Positions 1-13,200 of a stretch of 64,000 nucleotides of DNA are shown here, one piece after another. Origin of the DNA: Onthophagus taurus (taxonomy: Eukaryota > Arthropoda > Insecta > Coleoptera > Scarabaeidae); NCBI RefSeq assembly GCF_036711975.1, contig NW_027248941.1:1054001-1118000 (forward strand), written 5' to 3'. The first letter of the stretch is position 1; every line of letters begins with the position of its first letter. The translations under genes were made by a program, and so were the position numbers. The notes beneath the pieces are model-generated. The model worked only from the letters and a program-made list of their open reading frames with translations. It made no database searches and had not been told where the DNA came from.

Positions 1-34
1 TTTTATCTTGTCTTATTAATTCTCTTTTTTTTAG

Positions 35-281
35 GTTAAATGTGGTGAATTTAACAAGCGAGAACTTTGCTTGCAAGAAAATACGTGAGATAAGAGAAGC
101 GGAGGACGTAAAAGCGTTGAAAAAGTTGTTTGATTCGATTGGAAATATAAATATTGATAATAATAAGAATCGAGGGAAAGCGAGGTTAGGAAAAGTGACT
201 TCAATCGATGTTGACGAGGTGTACGAGGCTTTTTACGGGCGGTATTATAATCACCTGCGTGAAATAATCAGTAGGGATTAA
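35..281 (+). CDS. terminal coding exon of an unrecognised gene
   Basis: A pyrimidine tract ending in AG at 33-34 is followed by an open frame that starts with the last two bases of a codon and runs to a TAA at 279-281. It encodes about 81 charged residues (motifs KKIREIREAEDVKAL and VYEAFYGRYYNHL). The upstream exons lie before the window. I do not recognise the family; the composition suggests a helical, soluble C-terminus. If the SPAG6 exon at 2350 belongs to a gene that begins upstream of the window, this exon would sit inside its last intron on the same strand. Coding potential and the clean acceptor support it, but an ORF by chance is not excluded. Confidence 0.45.
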
Positions 282-575
282 AAGAGAAGTGCGCTAAAAA
301 GTTTTGCGAATGCGCTTTACGTTCAGTTGTATAAAAAGCTTGTAAGAGACGCGCTGAAAAATTAAAATCAACTTCTGTGATATAACCGTGCCCAAAAAGA
401 AAATCTAAAAAAAGAAATAAATAATCCTTAAAGATAACCAAGAAGATAAAAAAGCTAAATCAGAAATAAAAAATTGTTATTAAGCTTTGTAAGAAGAAAA
501 GTAATTGGATTGATTTGGATTTACTAAAAAAAAAAACACCAAAAAAGATAACCTCAAATTAATTTTTAATTAAAA

Positions 576-773
576 ATGGATTGTAAATGCAAAAATGTTC
601 CGAATCACGTAAAAACGACCGATTTAGATCGAAAAGTATTGAGGGAAACTTTATATTCGGAGATATTCCAGCGACATCGAAGATCGATTTTCGCGCTCGG
701 CTCGTTTTTGAGAATGTTAAAAACGAAAAAGTCGAATTATAACGTGATTAAACAGGATAACGAGTCGGAATAA
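576..773 (+). CDS. small hypothetical protein, 65 aa
   Basis: An ATG-initiated open frame of 65 codons that uses C and G in third positions more than the surrounding AT-rich DNA. The product is basic in the middle (IFQRHRRSIFALGSFLRMLKTKK) and begins MDCKCKNVPNHV. No signal peptide or known domain is visible. Candidate polyadenylation signals (AATAAA) follow near 806 and 903. It lies about 300 bp after the stop of the preceding exon, so it could also be a downstream ORF of that transcript. Unrecognised. Confidence 0.35.
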   Translation: MDCKCKNVPNHVKTTDLDRKVLRETLYSEIFQRHRRSIFALGSFLRMLKTKKSNYNVIKQDNESE

Positions 774-2349
774 TTATTTTAACATTAATTTTCAAGGTTA
801 CAGAAATAAAAAAGTTTTAATTAAATTAAAACCGCACCTTTTTTACGGTTCAAATAGAACCGCACCTAATTTAATAATAGATAATAACCTGGATAACAAT
901 AATAAAATGGTACACACCTCGTTTTTGGATATTTGTTGGTTCCATTTAATGTTAAATTTAAGTTTATGCACTAAACAAATTTGTATAAATTAATTGGGAT
1001 GTGAATTGAAAATTTAAATGATACATTTTTCGCGTGTTATACACCTCGGGTTATTATTATAATCATTGTACACTGCTTTATGTATAAAAATGCTGTTTTT
1101 AATAAAAAAGTTTTCTAATTTTTTTTTAATTTCTTCACCAATCTACGAATAACGTTCGTTTTAGTTACTCGTATATGTTTTATGTTATTAAAATTACAAA
1201 TTAATTTAAATTTTATTAAATTATGCTAAAATATTTGACATGACGAGAAGTTAGTTACAAACGTACTTTTTCCAACAGATGGCGCTACCTTCGAGGCGTC
1301 TTTTTCAAGTGTCATTTTTTGACGTTTCATAAAAAAAAATGTATTTAGCTTATTTCTTATTCAATTCACTTGAAAAAGTAAGATCTTGTATAGTTGGTTA
1401 TTTCGTATCTTGTGAGTTGGGTTGACTTCCTATGAATCGGTAATATGAAAGAAAATCTTCGACGATGCTGCACTAAGTGAGTAAAATAAACTTTTTTTAA
1501 TGAAACGTCAAAAAATGTCACCTTCGTCACTTCGAAGACGTCGGTCTCCCCCCGAGGGCACGAATTGTCCATTCTGAAAAATACGAGTAGAGATCCAACT
1601 TAGGGATTTTAATGTTATAGAGTCCGCGATGGCAAGGGCGGCCGATGTCTTCGAAAACGGCCGTGGTGGTTTAAAGCTGTGCTAGAAAATGGTGATTTCT
1701 AATTTCTTTCTCAACACAACGTAACCTCACTTTTTTAAATGACATTTTTTTGACGTTTCTTTAAAAACATTTAATTTAACTCACTTGGTTTTAGAAGTAA
1801 ACCTAAAACGAAATTTGCGTCGTAGAAGTTCGTTTTAGTCGCGTTTTAAGTTATTAAAAAAGAAATCAAATAGTAATTCGCTGTATTCGTGGTTTTAAAT
1901 TCCGCTAAAATATTTGACATGACGAGAAATTAGTACTTTTTCCAACAGATGGCGCTATCTCTTATGCGTCTTTTTCAAGTGACGTTTCATTAACAAAAAT
2001 TTTTTTAGCTCATTTTTCGTTAGAAATATAAAGTTTATTTCATCAAAATAAAGTTTTAGGTATTAATTTTAGTTTAATTAAAATAAAATTTAACGAATCT
2101 ATCATACCAATATACTTAATTAATTAAATTAATAACAACCTCAAAATAAAAAAATTACTAAAAAAAAATTTGACATATGATGTTTATGTCAAATTTTGAC
2201 ACAAACCTAACCTAAAAGATTAAAACACTGCTTTATGTATAAAAATGCTGTTTTTAATAAAATGGTTTTCTATTTTTTTTATTCCTAATCTAATTATATT
2301 AATTGAATTAATTTTTTAATTCTTAATTTGATTAGTTTTTATTTTTTAG
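774..2349. other. non-coding stretch with duplicated blocks
   Basis: No coding signal is seen on either strand. Two blocks are duplicated. One, at about 1228-1325 and 1907-1990, contains a CAGATGGCGCT motif and a TTTTTCAAGTG segment. The other, at about 1070-1108 and 2226-2263, contains CTGCTTTATGTATAAAAATG and a poly(A)-like end. Most of this is probably the last intron of SPAG6. Confidence 0.5.
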
Positions 2350-2685
2350 GTTCTTCCAAATGATGCAAAAGCGCGTAGATTATTTGTAACAAGCGGTGGA
2401 TTAAGTAAAGTACAAGAAATCGATGCAGAACCCGGCTCAACTTTATTAGAGTACATAACAATAATAAATTCATGTTTCCCCGAAGAAATTGTACGATATT
2501 ATTCCCCCGGATATCCAGATACTTTATTAGAAAAGGTTGAGCAATACTCACCGCAAATGATGACCATTCTACGAGAAACCGACGTCAAAAATACCGATGC
2601 GCAAACTCACGATACCCCAACTCAAGACACTTCTAATAATAGCCAAGAAATGAATTTGGTCGAGAGTCAATCTTTACTTTTTTAA
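2350..2685 (+). CDS. SPAG6: SPAG6 (PF16 homologue), last coding exon
   Basis: This is the 3' exon of sperm-associated antigen 6, an armadillo-repeat protein of the axonemal central apparatus needed for flagellar motility. After a TTTTTTAG acceptor the frame encodes 111 residues. The first 70 match the conserved SPAG6/PF16 C-terminus: KARRLFVTSGGLSKVQEI, then INSCFPEEIVRYYSPGYPDTLL. The remaining 40 residues are an insect-type, Gln/Thr/Asn-rich tail. The stop is TAA at 2683-2685, with AATAAA at 2773-2778. The armadillo-repeat exons are not in the window, so the upstream intron is at least 2.3 kb or the exon has been separated from its gene. It converges on the RhoGAP gene downstream. Confidence 0.85.
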   Translation, partial: VLPNDAKARRLFVTSGGLSKVQEIDAEPGSTLLEYITIINSCFPEEIVRYYSPGYPDTLLEKVEQYSPQMMTILRETDVKNTDAQTHDTPTQDTSNNSQEMNLVESQSLLF

Positions 2686-3109
2686 AGGATTCGTAAAGAA
2701 GTTTTGTAGAGAAATGAGTAAGATGATTATTGTTTATTTATTCCCAGCATTTACAAGATAATTTTCTTGTTTAATAAAACTTTTATTGAATAAGATTTGT
2801 TTATTTGAGTTAAAAAATGATAAAGAAAAAAAATGAGGTTATGTTTTTTTTGACGTTTATGAAATATAACCTCAATTTTTTTCTTTAATATTTGTAAGTT
2901 TTTTAATTTAAATATGATAAATCGAGACGGTTTTAATTAATTTTAATTGATTTTAACGAAGGAACATAAAGAAAATAAGTAATATTGTAAGTAATTTTTG
3001 TTTCTGATAATTATTTTTTATTTCATACCATTTATTTTGTAGATACAACTTAAATGAATAAAATTGTTTCAACAACATTCTTTATTTATTTTTCGAATTC
3101 CCTATTTTG
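2686..3109. other. 3' UTR and intergenic stretch
   Basis: SPAG6 3' UTR with AATAAA at 2773 and a second possible one near 3058. Short GAGGTTATGT and TTTGACGTTT motifs occur at about 2838-2860, as in many introns of this window. No gene is seen. Confidence 0.5.
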
Positions 3110-4075
3110 CTTAAAATAACGCCATCTATTATTCACACGCTGAATTATTGATAAAATTGGGTTGGTTCGAAACTCTGCTAATGAAAATATTTTACCAGGC
3201 GGCTCAAACAAAAATTGAAAATTAGATTTTGTGATACAACATTTTTGAGAATGGATCTTTTATTTAAATCACCCGGTATAATTTTTAAATTAGTCGAGTT
3301 TCAAACCATCGTTAATTTGTAATGTGGCGCCATCTGTTATTCACATACGGAATTATAGACAAAATTGTGTTGGTTGGAAACTCGGCTAATAAAAATATTG
3401 TACCGGGCGGCTCAAACAAAAATTGAAAATTTTATTTTGTGATACAAAAATTTTTGATAATGGATTTTTTATTTGAATCACCCGGTATAATTTTTTCATT
3501 AGTCGAGTTTCAAACCATCCGTAATTTGCCAAGTAGCGCCATCTGTTATTTATATGCGGAATTATCATGAAAATTGGGTTGGTTCGAAACTCGGCTAATG
3601 AAAATATTATACCGGGTGGTTCAAACAAAAATTGAAAATTAAATTTTTGGGGACGGAATTTATTAAAATAAATCTTTTATTTGAATCACCCGGTATAATT
3701 TTTTCATTAGTCGAGTTTCAAACCATCGTTAATTTACAAAGTGGCGCCATCTGTTATTCACATGCGGAATTATAGTCGAAATTGGGTTGGTTCGAAACTC
3801 GACTAACGAAAAAATTATACCGGGTGGTTTAAACAAAATTAGAAAAATTAATTTTTCGAAACGAAATATGTCAAATTGTTTGAGCCACCCGGTATAATTT
3901 TTTATTAGCCGAGTTTCGAACCTTAGGGGTTTTATATAGCGGCGCCATCTATTATTTGATTGCGGAACTAATCGAAGGAAATTTTTGAATTAGGGTTTGA
4001 AACTTGGCTAATAAAAAGTAATATACCGGGCGATTCAAATATATTATTTATTTTATTTGGCATAATTTTTTCTTA
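3110..4075. repeat. 208-bp tandem repeat with internal inverted repeats
   Basis: Four to five tandem units. The GCCATCT motif recurs at 3121, 3329, 3538, 3746 and 3944, giving a period of 208-209 bp (198 for the last). Each unit is self-complementary: CACCCGGTATAATTTTTTCA...GTCGAGTTTCAAACC on one side faces GGTTCGAAACTCGGCTAA...ATACCGGGYGG on the other, with a GCGCCATCT motif in the loop. The units could fold as hairpins. The array lies between the convergent 3' ends of SPAG6 and the RhoGAP gene. Confidence 0.85.
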
Positions 4076-4234
4076 TTTGAGTTTTAAAGTTAATTTTATG
4101 GTTTTTCTTATTGTTGTAATAAATAATAAATAGTTTAAGAAATTAATTTTTTGTTTTATTTTTAAATAAATAAATACATATACCTTATAAATAAATCACT
4201 TTGAGTATTATCACACTAAATCAATTTTTTTTGT

Positions 4235-7200
4235 TCACGATTTCTTTTCCGCACCAACATTTCTCCATTTCGTTGAATATTTATTTAAACCTTGCACGTT
4301 TTTCCCCATGCTATTTGCGATACTATTTAGTTGCGCGTTACTAAAATTATTTTTAACATCCTCCTTGGTTGGAATTTTATTTTGCATCGACGTTGTTGTC
4401 GTCGTTTCGGAATATGTCGTTTTCCATTCGCCCTCTTCGTTGCGTATTTTCACTTGATACTCAAACGGTTTATTAATATTTTTATTTTCCGCCTTATTTT
4501 CTAAATTAGAGATAGGAATTGCGTTGGGAAACAATTTTTGTTCATAATAATTAAAAATTAAGCGAGTAAAAGTTAATGAGTGGTCACTAATTTTAGTTGT
4601 ACAACAAAAAATTGGTAACCAAACGTTTCCAATTGCGTTTCTATTGGTGTTTGGGTGCTGAAACATGTTGAATAAATGTTCCATTATTTTTTCTAGGGTT
4701 AGTTTCCGGTCTTTGGGGAGATTCTCAAGATGAGTTTCGACGAGCCTTTTTCTTTGATCCGAGGTAAGTCTTTCTAAAAATTGTCTTATTTATTTATTTA
4801 TTTAAACAGATAATTTTAATTTACCGTAATTGTCGCAATAATCCAAAAATATTTCTTCGGGGACTAATTTATCGTTTAATTCTTTTAGAATCTTTAACAA
4901 TATTATCGCTAAATCCAACGGCTCCATCTTGCTTATATCTGGGTTTTTTTTGGAAATCCTCCTTTTAAATTTATTCATGTACTCTTTACTCGAAGAGGTT
5001 ATGTAGAGATCTTTCGTACCTACTTTTCCTTCTAAAACCTTTAAAATATCGCAAACCACCCACGGGATCGATTCATTTTCGCGCTTCGGCAAAGATTCGA
5101 ACGGATAATCATAAAAAGGATTATCATTAACTAAAATAAAAAGATATTAATGAATTTAAATTTTTAGGTTAAGTTTATGTCAAAATTTAAAAATAACACC
5201 AACTTCGAAATAAAAAAATTACTAAATAAAATTTATGTCAAATTTTGACATAAACATAACCTAAACGTCAAAATTAACCTTTTTTCGATTCCGATCCAAA
5301 CGAGCTTAAACTCCAACTGCTCCCAAATAAAGCTTCCTTAGATTCGGTCTTTTTAAGCCCGAAAATTCCACCAACAAACGAAGCCATCGTATTTTTGGTT
5401 GTTCCTTCTTCCGAAAATTGCCGTTCGATTACTTTTTCTTCCGGAACCATCGCTAAATCCTCTTTAATCTTAGTTTCTTCGCCCCTAAATTCCTTTTAAA
5501 ATAAATTAGGATCGAATCAAACCAATTTAACAAAATAAATTATTTATATTCCTTTGGTATGTATGAATAAATAAATAAAGACACAAAAAGTGAGTTTATC
5601 TAATCTAAATAGAAAGAAGCGTACTCAAGAAAACATGCTTTTTAACATAAATCACATTATTTAACATTTTTTTTTTTTGGTATAACGATGGCACATAAAT
5701 GCTTCACACAACGTGTTAAGTTAATTTCCACATGCACAATTTGCACAAAACGAACAACGCGCTAACTCACGGATGAAGTTAATTGTTGCAAATCCATTTT
5801 GTACGAGACGAAAATCATTTCCACCACTTTATTCGCCAACAAACTAAAATTAACCGCGTTGTAACCCGGATCGGGGTTTTTATCTTGTTGGTACCAAATT
5901 AAAGAGGGGCCCCAAACGATCGCTAAACTTTGTAGGGTCATTTTGTTGTAGGAGCTGTTTGATTCGATTTTTAATAAATGCTCGATTAATTCTTTTAGGT
6001 TCTCTTTAAAAGGGGATTCGATTTCGTTTATTGTTTCGATTACTTGGGTTGAGCGTTCGTTTGGGCTAAGCTTTGTGTTTTCTAAAAAATTTAAAATTTT
6101 AATTCAAATTATTTATTTATTTATATCTTACCCATGATTTTATTTAGCTTCTCAAAATCTTTATGGGGCAAAACTGGGTCGACCAATTCTCTATAAAATA
6201 ATTTTAAAGTTCCGGTTAAAACTTCGACGTCTTTGACGTGTTTATCCAAAATTTTGATGTTATTCTCGTCGATTTGTAGCCTAATTTTTTGTATAACAGC
6301 CATATTCCCGGAAATCCTATAAATGTACTCCGTTTTGATGTTATCTTCTTGCTCGATTAAAGCCATGATTTTTTTGACAAAGGGAGGAACGGCGTTTCCT
6401 TCAAAACGATCCCTCAAAACGGGTAATTTATTCCCGAAAACATTTTCGTTCTTTAATATACCCTTTTTTTCTAATAAATGTTTATCGGAACGACGCCTCA
6501 AGAATTTGCGCAAAAAGTTTCGGCTGTCGGCCAAAATCGAGTCTTGATTTCGAATGGGATTTTTAAAAACGACGGTTCTAATTCCGTCTTTCGTTTTGTA
6601 GGTGATTTGGTGTTTTTCGATTTCTACTTTTCCTTCGACCATTTCCGTCCTGAGTAGGCAATCGTTGCTGAAAAATTGGATTTGGTGCTCTCCGATTTCG
6701 ATCTTTCCATTGTCAACTTTTAGTTTTGTGTTGTTGTCACCTTTTAATTTGTATGGTCCTTTTGTGAAACTGAAATAAAAAAAAATTTGTTTTAAATTTA
6801 ATATTTAAAGAAATATTTGGCTAGATATATAAATATATAGATAGTAAAATTAAAGTGGAATATATAATCTGGTCCTTGATACATAATATACATATACATA
6901 GTAATTTTGGCCAACTCAAGCTAAAGTTTTTGCTATAAACTTCTGCGCCGTTTTGGACCTAAAAAAGGAAGCAGAAAGGTGCATCGATAAATATTTTCAA
7001 TTATAAAAGGGCGGGTGACCTTAGAGATTTTTGATAGTACCTGGTTGTATCTATGGTTGAAGTTAAATATCTAGGAGTAATCCTAGATAAAACCCTCTCA
7101 TGGAATAGATATTTGCAGGGAGTTTTACACAAAGCTAGACTATCCTTGTGGAATTGTCGTAGACTTTGTAGAAAAAATTAGGGTTTTGCCCCTAAAAGAC

Positions 7201-10200
7201 TGTACTGACTCTATGTAACTGTGGTTAGAGCTAGAAATCCTTCTTAAGAAAGGTGTGAAGAACTCTGTTTAATGCTGTAAAAGAACTTTAAAAACACTGA
7301 GTTATGATAATAGAGCTTCTCTGATCGGGATGTCCCAGGTCACTTTGGGGTTGCTAGCAATGAAGCGGCAGATGAGGTAACACGAGAGAATTGAAATGTG
7401 GACTGAAATTATTGTGGACCAGTTCTTCTAGAATGAGACATACTAAGTTGTTTATTAACATTGACACTGTCAAAAACCCGGGAATATATTAGTACTTGCT
7501 CGTAGTAGCTTTACAAAAAATTGTGTCACTGAGGCACTGCCTCGGTCGCAAGCGACCTCGGCTATAAATAGAGAACGATAAACTTTTTTTAAAGTTCTAT
7601 TTTTGAGGTTAATATAAATATATCTACTTCGTTGAATATCAAAATATCCAAAATCAGTTATTTTTGAATACACTCTCTGATCAGTGCGGAGAAAGCTTGA
7701 CTAAACAGGTCTTCTTTTATTATATTTATTCCTTTTATTAGAAATCGTGTGTCAAACTTAATAATTCTTTCAACCTTAACTCAATCAAATTAATTTTTTT
7801 TTTTCAAAATATATATTATAATATATTATAATTATATTATATTATTATTTATTATATACTATATTTATTTTTTCCTCCCATGTCTAAGAAAATATATTAC
7901 TGAGCCACCGCTTCGGCCCCGCAAGTGATCTCGTCTGTAAATGCAGAACGATACACTTTTTTAAAATTCTCTTTTTGGGATTAATTATAAATATAGTAAC
8001 TTGTCTGAACATCAAAAATTCTAAAATTAGTTGCTTTTGAACGATGGGTTTGATATTTTGTCATTCATGACTGACAAAAAGTGTTAATGAGCCACTGCCT
8101 CGGCCGCAAGCGACCTCGGGTTTTTGAGGTTAATAAAAATATATCTACTTGGTTAAATATCAAAGTATTCAAAATGAGTTATTTCTTGAGATTGGCTTTC
8201 TTTTTTCCATCCATATCTAAGAAAATATATAATTGAGCCACTGCCTCGGCCGCAAGCGACCTCGGCTATAAATACAGAATGATACACTATTCTAAAGTTC
8301 CTTTTTTGAGGTTAATAGAAATATATCTACATGGTTAAGTATCAAAGTGTCCAAAATCAGTTATTTCTTGAGGTTGGCTTTCTTTTTTCCGTCCATATCT
8401 AAGAAAATATATAATTGAGCCACTGCCTCAGCCGCAAGCAACATCGGCTATAAATATAGAATGATACAGTTTTTTACAGTTCTCTTTTTAGAATTAATTA
8501 GAAATACAGTAACTTGTTTGAGCATCAAAAGGTCTAAAATTGGTTCTTTTTAGACGATACCTTTGATATTTTGTCATTCATGACTAAGAAAAAGTGTTAA
8601 TGAGCTACTGCCTCGGCCGCAAGCGACCTCGGCTATAGATACAAAACGATAAACTTTTTCAATGTTCTCTTTTTGGAATGAATAAAAAATATATCCACTT
8701 AGCTAAGCATCAAAGATTCTAAAATCAGTTGTTTTTGGATGATGGGTTTGATATTTTGTCATTCATAACTGAGAAAAGTATCAATGAGCTACTGCCTCGG
8801 CCGCAAGCGACCTCGGCTATTAATATAAAACGATACACTTTTTTAAAGTTCTCTTTTTAAGGTTATTAAAAATATACCTACATGGTTAAGTATCCAAGTG
8901 TCCAAAATCAGTTATTTTTTGAGATTGGCTTTCTTTTTCCGCCCATATCTAAGAAAATATATAATTGAGCCACTGCCTCGGCCGCTAGCGACCTCGGCTA
9001 TAAATACAGAATAATACAATTTTTTATAGTTCTCTTTTTAGGATTAATTAGAAATACAACTACTTATCTGAGCATCAAAAATTTTAAAATCAGTTCTTTT
9101 TGGACGATACCTTTGATATTTTGTCATTCATGACTAAGAAAAAGTGTTAATAAGCCACTGCCTCGGCCGCAAGCGACCTCAATTATAAATACAGAACAAT
9201 AAACTTTTCCAAAGTTCTCTTTTTGAAATGAATAAAAATATATCCACATAGCTGAGCATCAAAGATTCTAAAATCAGTTGTTTTTGAATGATGGCTTTGA
9301 TATTTTGTCATTCATGACTAAAAAAAAGTGTCAATGAGCTACTGCCTCGGCCGCAAGCGACTTCGGCTATAAATATAAAACGATACACTTTTTTAAAGTT
9401 CTCTTTTTGAGGTTAACAGAAATATATCTACATGGTTAAGTATCAAAGTATCCAAAATCAGTTATTCCTTGAAGTTAGCTTTCTTTTTTCCGCCCATATT
9501 TAAAAAAATATATAATTGAGCCACTGCCTCGGTCGCAAGCGACTTCGGCTATAAATACAAAATAATACAGTTTTTTACAGTTCCCTTTTTAGGATTAATT
9601 AGAAATACAGTCACTTGTCTAAGCATCAAAAGTTCTAAAATTAGTTCTTTTTGGACGATACCTTTGATATTTTGTCATTCATGACTAAGAAAAAGTCTTA
9701 ATGAGCCACTGCCTCGGCCGCAAGCGACCTCGGCTATAAATACAGAACGATAAAGTTTTTCACAGTTCTCTTTTTGGAATGAATAAAAATATATCCACTT
9801 AGCTAAGCATCAAAAAGTCTAAAATCAATTGCTTTTGGACGATGGCTTTGATATTTTATCATTCATGATTGAGAAAAAATGTCAATGAGCTACTGCCTCG
9901 GCCGCAAGCGACCTCGGCTATTAATATAGAACAATACACTTTTTTAAAGTTCTCTTCTTGAGGTTAACAGAAGTATATTTACTTGGTTAAATATCAAAGT
10001 GTTAAAAAACAGTTATTTCTTGAGATTGACTTTCTTTTTTCCGCCCATATCTAGGAAAATATACAATTGAGCCACTGCCTCGGCCGCAAGCGACCTCGGC
10101 TATAAATACAGAATGATACAGTTTTTTACAGTTTTCTTTTTAGGATTAATTAAAAATAAAATTACTTGTCTGAGCATCAAAAGTTCTAAAATCAGTTCTT

Positions 10201-13200
10201 TCTGAACGATAACTTTGATATTCTGTCATTCACGACTGAGGAAAAATGTTAATGAGCCACTGCCTCGGCCGCAAGCGACCTCGGCTATAAATACAGAACG
10301 ATACACTTTATCAAAGTTCTCTTTTTGGAATGAATACAAATATATCCACTTAGCTGAGCATCAAAGATTCTAAAATCAGTTGTTATTGGATGATGGCTTT
10401 AATATTTTGTCATTCATGACTGAGAAAAAGTGTTAATGAGCTACTGCCTCGGCCGCAAGCGACCTCGGCTATGAATATAAAATGATACACTTTTTTAAAG
10501 TTCTCTCTTTGAGGTTATTAGAAATATATCTACATGATTAAATATCAAAGTATCCAAAATCAGTTATTTTTTGAGATTGACTTTCTTTTTTCTCCCATAT
10601 CTAAGAAAATATATAATTGAACCACTGCCTCGGCCGCAAGCGACCTCGGCTATAAATACAGAATGATACAGTTTTTTATAAATACAGTCACTTGTCTGAG
10701 CATGAAAAGTTCTAAAATTAGTTCTTTTTGGACGATACTTTTGATATTTTGTCATTCATGACTAAGAAAAAGTGTTAATAAGCTACTGCCTCGGCCGCAA
10801 GCGACCTCGGCTATAAATATAAAACGACACACTTTCTTTAAAATTCTCTTTTTAAGGTTAATACAAATATATCTACTTTGTTGAGTAACTAAAGTTTCCA
10901 AAATCAGCTATTTTTAGATGGTGGCTTTAATATTTTAGAATTTATGTATAAAAAAAGTGTTACTGAGCCACTGCCTCGGCCGCAAGCGACCTCGGCTGTA
11001 AATTGAAAACGATACATTTTTTTAAAGTTCTTTTTTTGGAATTAATAGCAGAGAACTAGATTCTGCTTCCAGAAGACTATATACTGCTGGTAAACAACTT
11101 AATAGTGCAGATAGAAGACTTGATATTACTAGTAGACGGTGCCAAAAGCCTAGAGTACTCGTAAAGAGCTAAATACTTCTGGTAAGAGACCATATGTTCC
11201 TGTCAGAAGACTATACTGCATGCAAAAGACTAGATATTGCTGGTAAAAGACCAAATAGTACTACCAGAACTCTAAATATTGTTGGCAGAAGATCAAATAT
11301 TTCTGCCAGAAGACTATAACACTCGTAAAGAGCTAGATACTTCTCGATATACTCCTTCCAAAAGACTATACTGCATGCAAAGGACTACATATTGCTTGTA
11401 AAAGACCAAATCCTCTTGCCAGAAATAACCACTGATAGAATTCACACTGTTGTTACCAATTTTTCATCGTTCTCAGATATTATATATACCTTTTTATTTT
11501 ATCTTATCTCATCCTTCGATAAAAAAAATTCAACATACCCTTTAATACTATTCGTAGTTTCATGAATAGTTTGAGCGTATTCCTTCCTATTCGAGCTCGA
11601 TTCGCTTCTCCTTAACTCAACCCCACCGATGCCATCATCAGGAATCGCCGGGAATTTCGCTGGTTTAGGCCTCGTCGGTGAATTGGAATGTTTTTGGTCG
11701 AATTCCGTGCATTTATCAAGAATCTCCTGCAATAAAAAACCAACTTAATTAATATAAAATAATTAAATTAACCTTTTTTTAACCTCAACGCCCAAAATTG
11801 ATCTCATTCTATTATGTAAATACAAATAAAAAAAATTTCTTATCGTTTACTCATTGAAAACTCGAACGAAACTAACAGTTATTTTTTTCATATTGTGTTT
11901 TGAACGTTTCGATAACGAGAATATCTACGTTACGTAGAGATAAGAAACAAAGCCCACCGTTTTTCTCGTTTATTTTGTTTTTTTTTTAAATTTTATTTAG
12001 TAATAATAATAATAAATAAAACGTACCATTATGTATTATAATTTTTAATCATAGATTTTAAAATAAACCAAACGAGAAATGAACTAAACCGATTCTATTC
12101 AACAACAAAAACATAATAATTGTTTCATCCTAAATATCTCCCTCTCTCCATCTCTGTTTCTCTCGATTTTTAAACCGCAGCTTCCTTCGAAACCAATTGA
12201 ATCATCGCGCGTTATATCGACGGAGTAAATAAAAAAAAAACGTTTGTGAATGAAATTATTATTGTAATGATTTGTTCATTTTGCTAAGTGACTCAAAAAT
12301 GCGTGGCATTCCGATAAAATTAGACTTAAACAATTATTTCAAAACCGTTTTTCTTTATCTATAAACGTGTTGAAAGAAAAATACAGTAAAAACTCGAATA
12401 ATAACGGGGAAATTAATTTTACGTGTGAGTACACAAAAACGAAACTTTTCTTCGTTATCAATGCAATATCATTGCCGAGGCAGCTATGCTGTTGAGGCAA
12501 GAGTGCAATTTATTTAAAAAAAGGAAGTTTTTTTCATTATAAAGGTGATATCATTGCCGAGGCAGCTATGCTGCTGAGGCAAGAGCGCAATTTATGTAAA
12601 AAAAGGAATTTTTTTCATTATAAAAGTGATATCATTGCCGAGGCAGCTATGCTGCTGAGGCAAGAGCGCAATTTATGTAAAAAAAGGAATTTTTTTCATT
12701 ATAAAAGTGATATCATTGCCGAGGCAACTATGCTGCTGAGGCAAGAGCGCAATTTATTTAAAAAAAGGAAGTTTTTTTTCATTATAAAGGTGATATCATT
12801 GCCGAGGCAGCTATGCTGCTGAGGCAAGTTCAAAATTTAAATAATTGAAATTATTTAGGAAGTTTTCTTCATTACAAATATATCATATAATTGCCGAAGC
12901 AGCTTAGCTGCTGAGGCAGGAGTGCGCGAATACACAAAACCGAAAGTTTTCTGTCCTACATATATAGTATATAATTGCCTCAGCAGCTGAGCTGCTGAGG
13001 CAAGAGCGTAACTACTTAAGATATAATTTAAGAAATTTTCTTCATTATAAATATATCATATAATTGCCGAAGCAGCTTAGCTGCTGAGGCAGGAGTGCAA
13101 GAATACACAAAACCGGAAGTTTTCTGTCCTACAAATATATTATATAATTGCCGAAGCAGCTAAGCTGCTGAGGCAGGAGCGTAACTACTTAAGAAATAAT

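Noticed and set aside
12568..12822. 84-codon frame encoding a repeated basic peptide
   Set aside because: It lies wholly in the 81-bp satellite; 81 is divisible by three, so an open repeated frame arises by itself. No start context or splice evidence.
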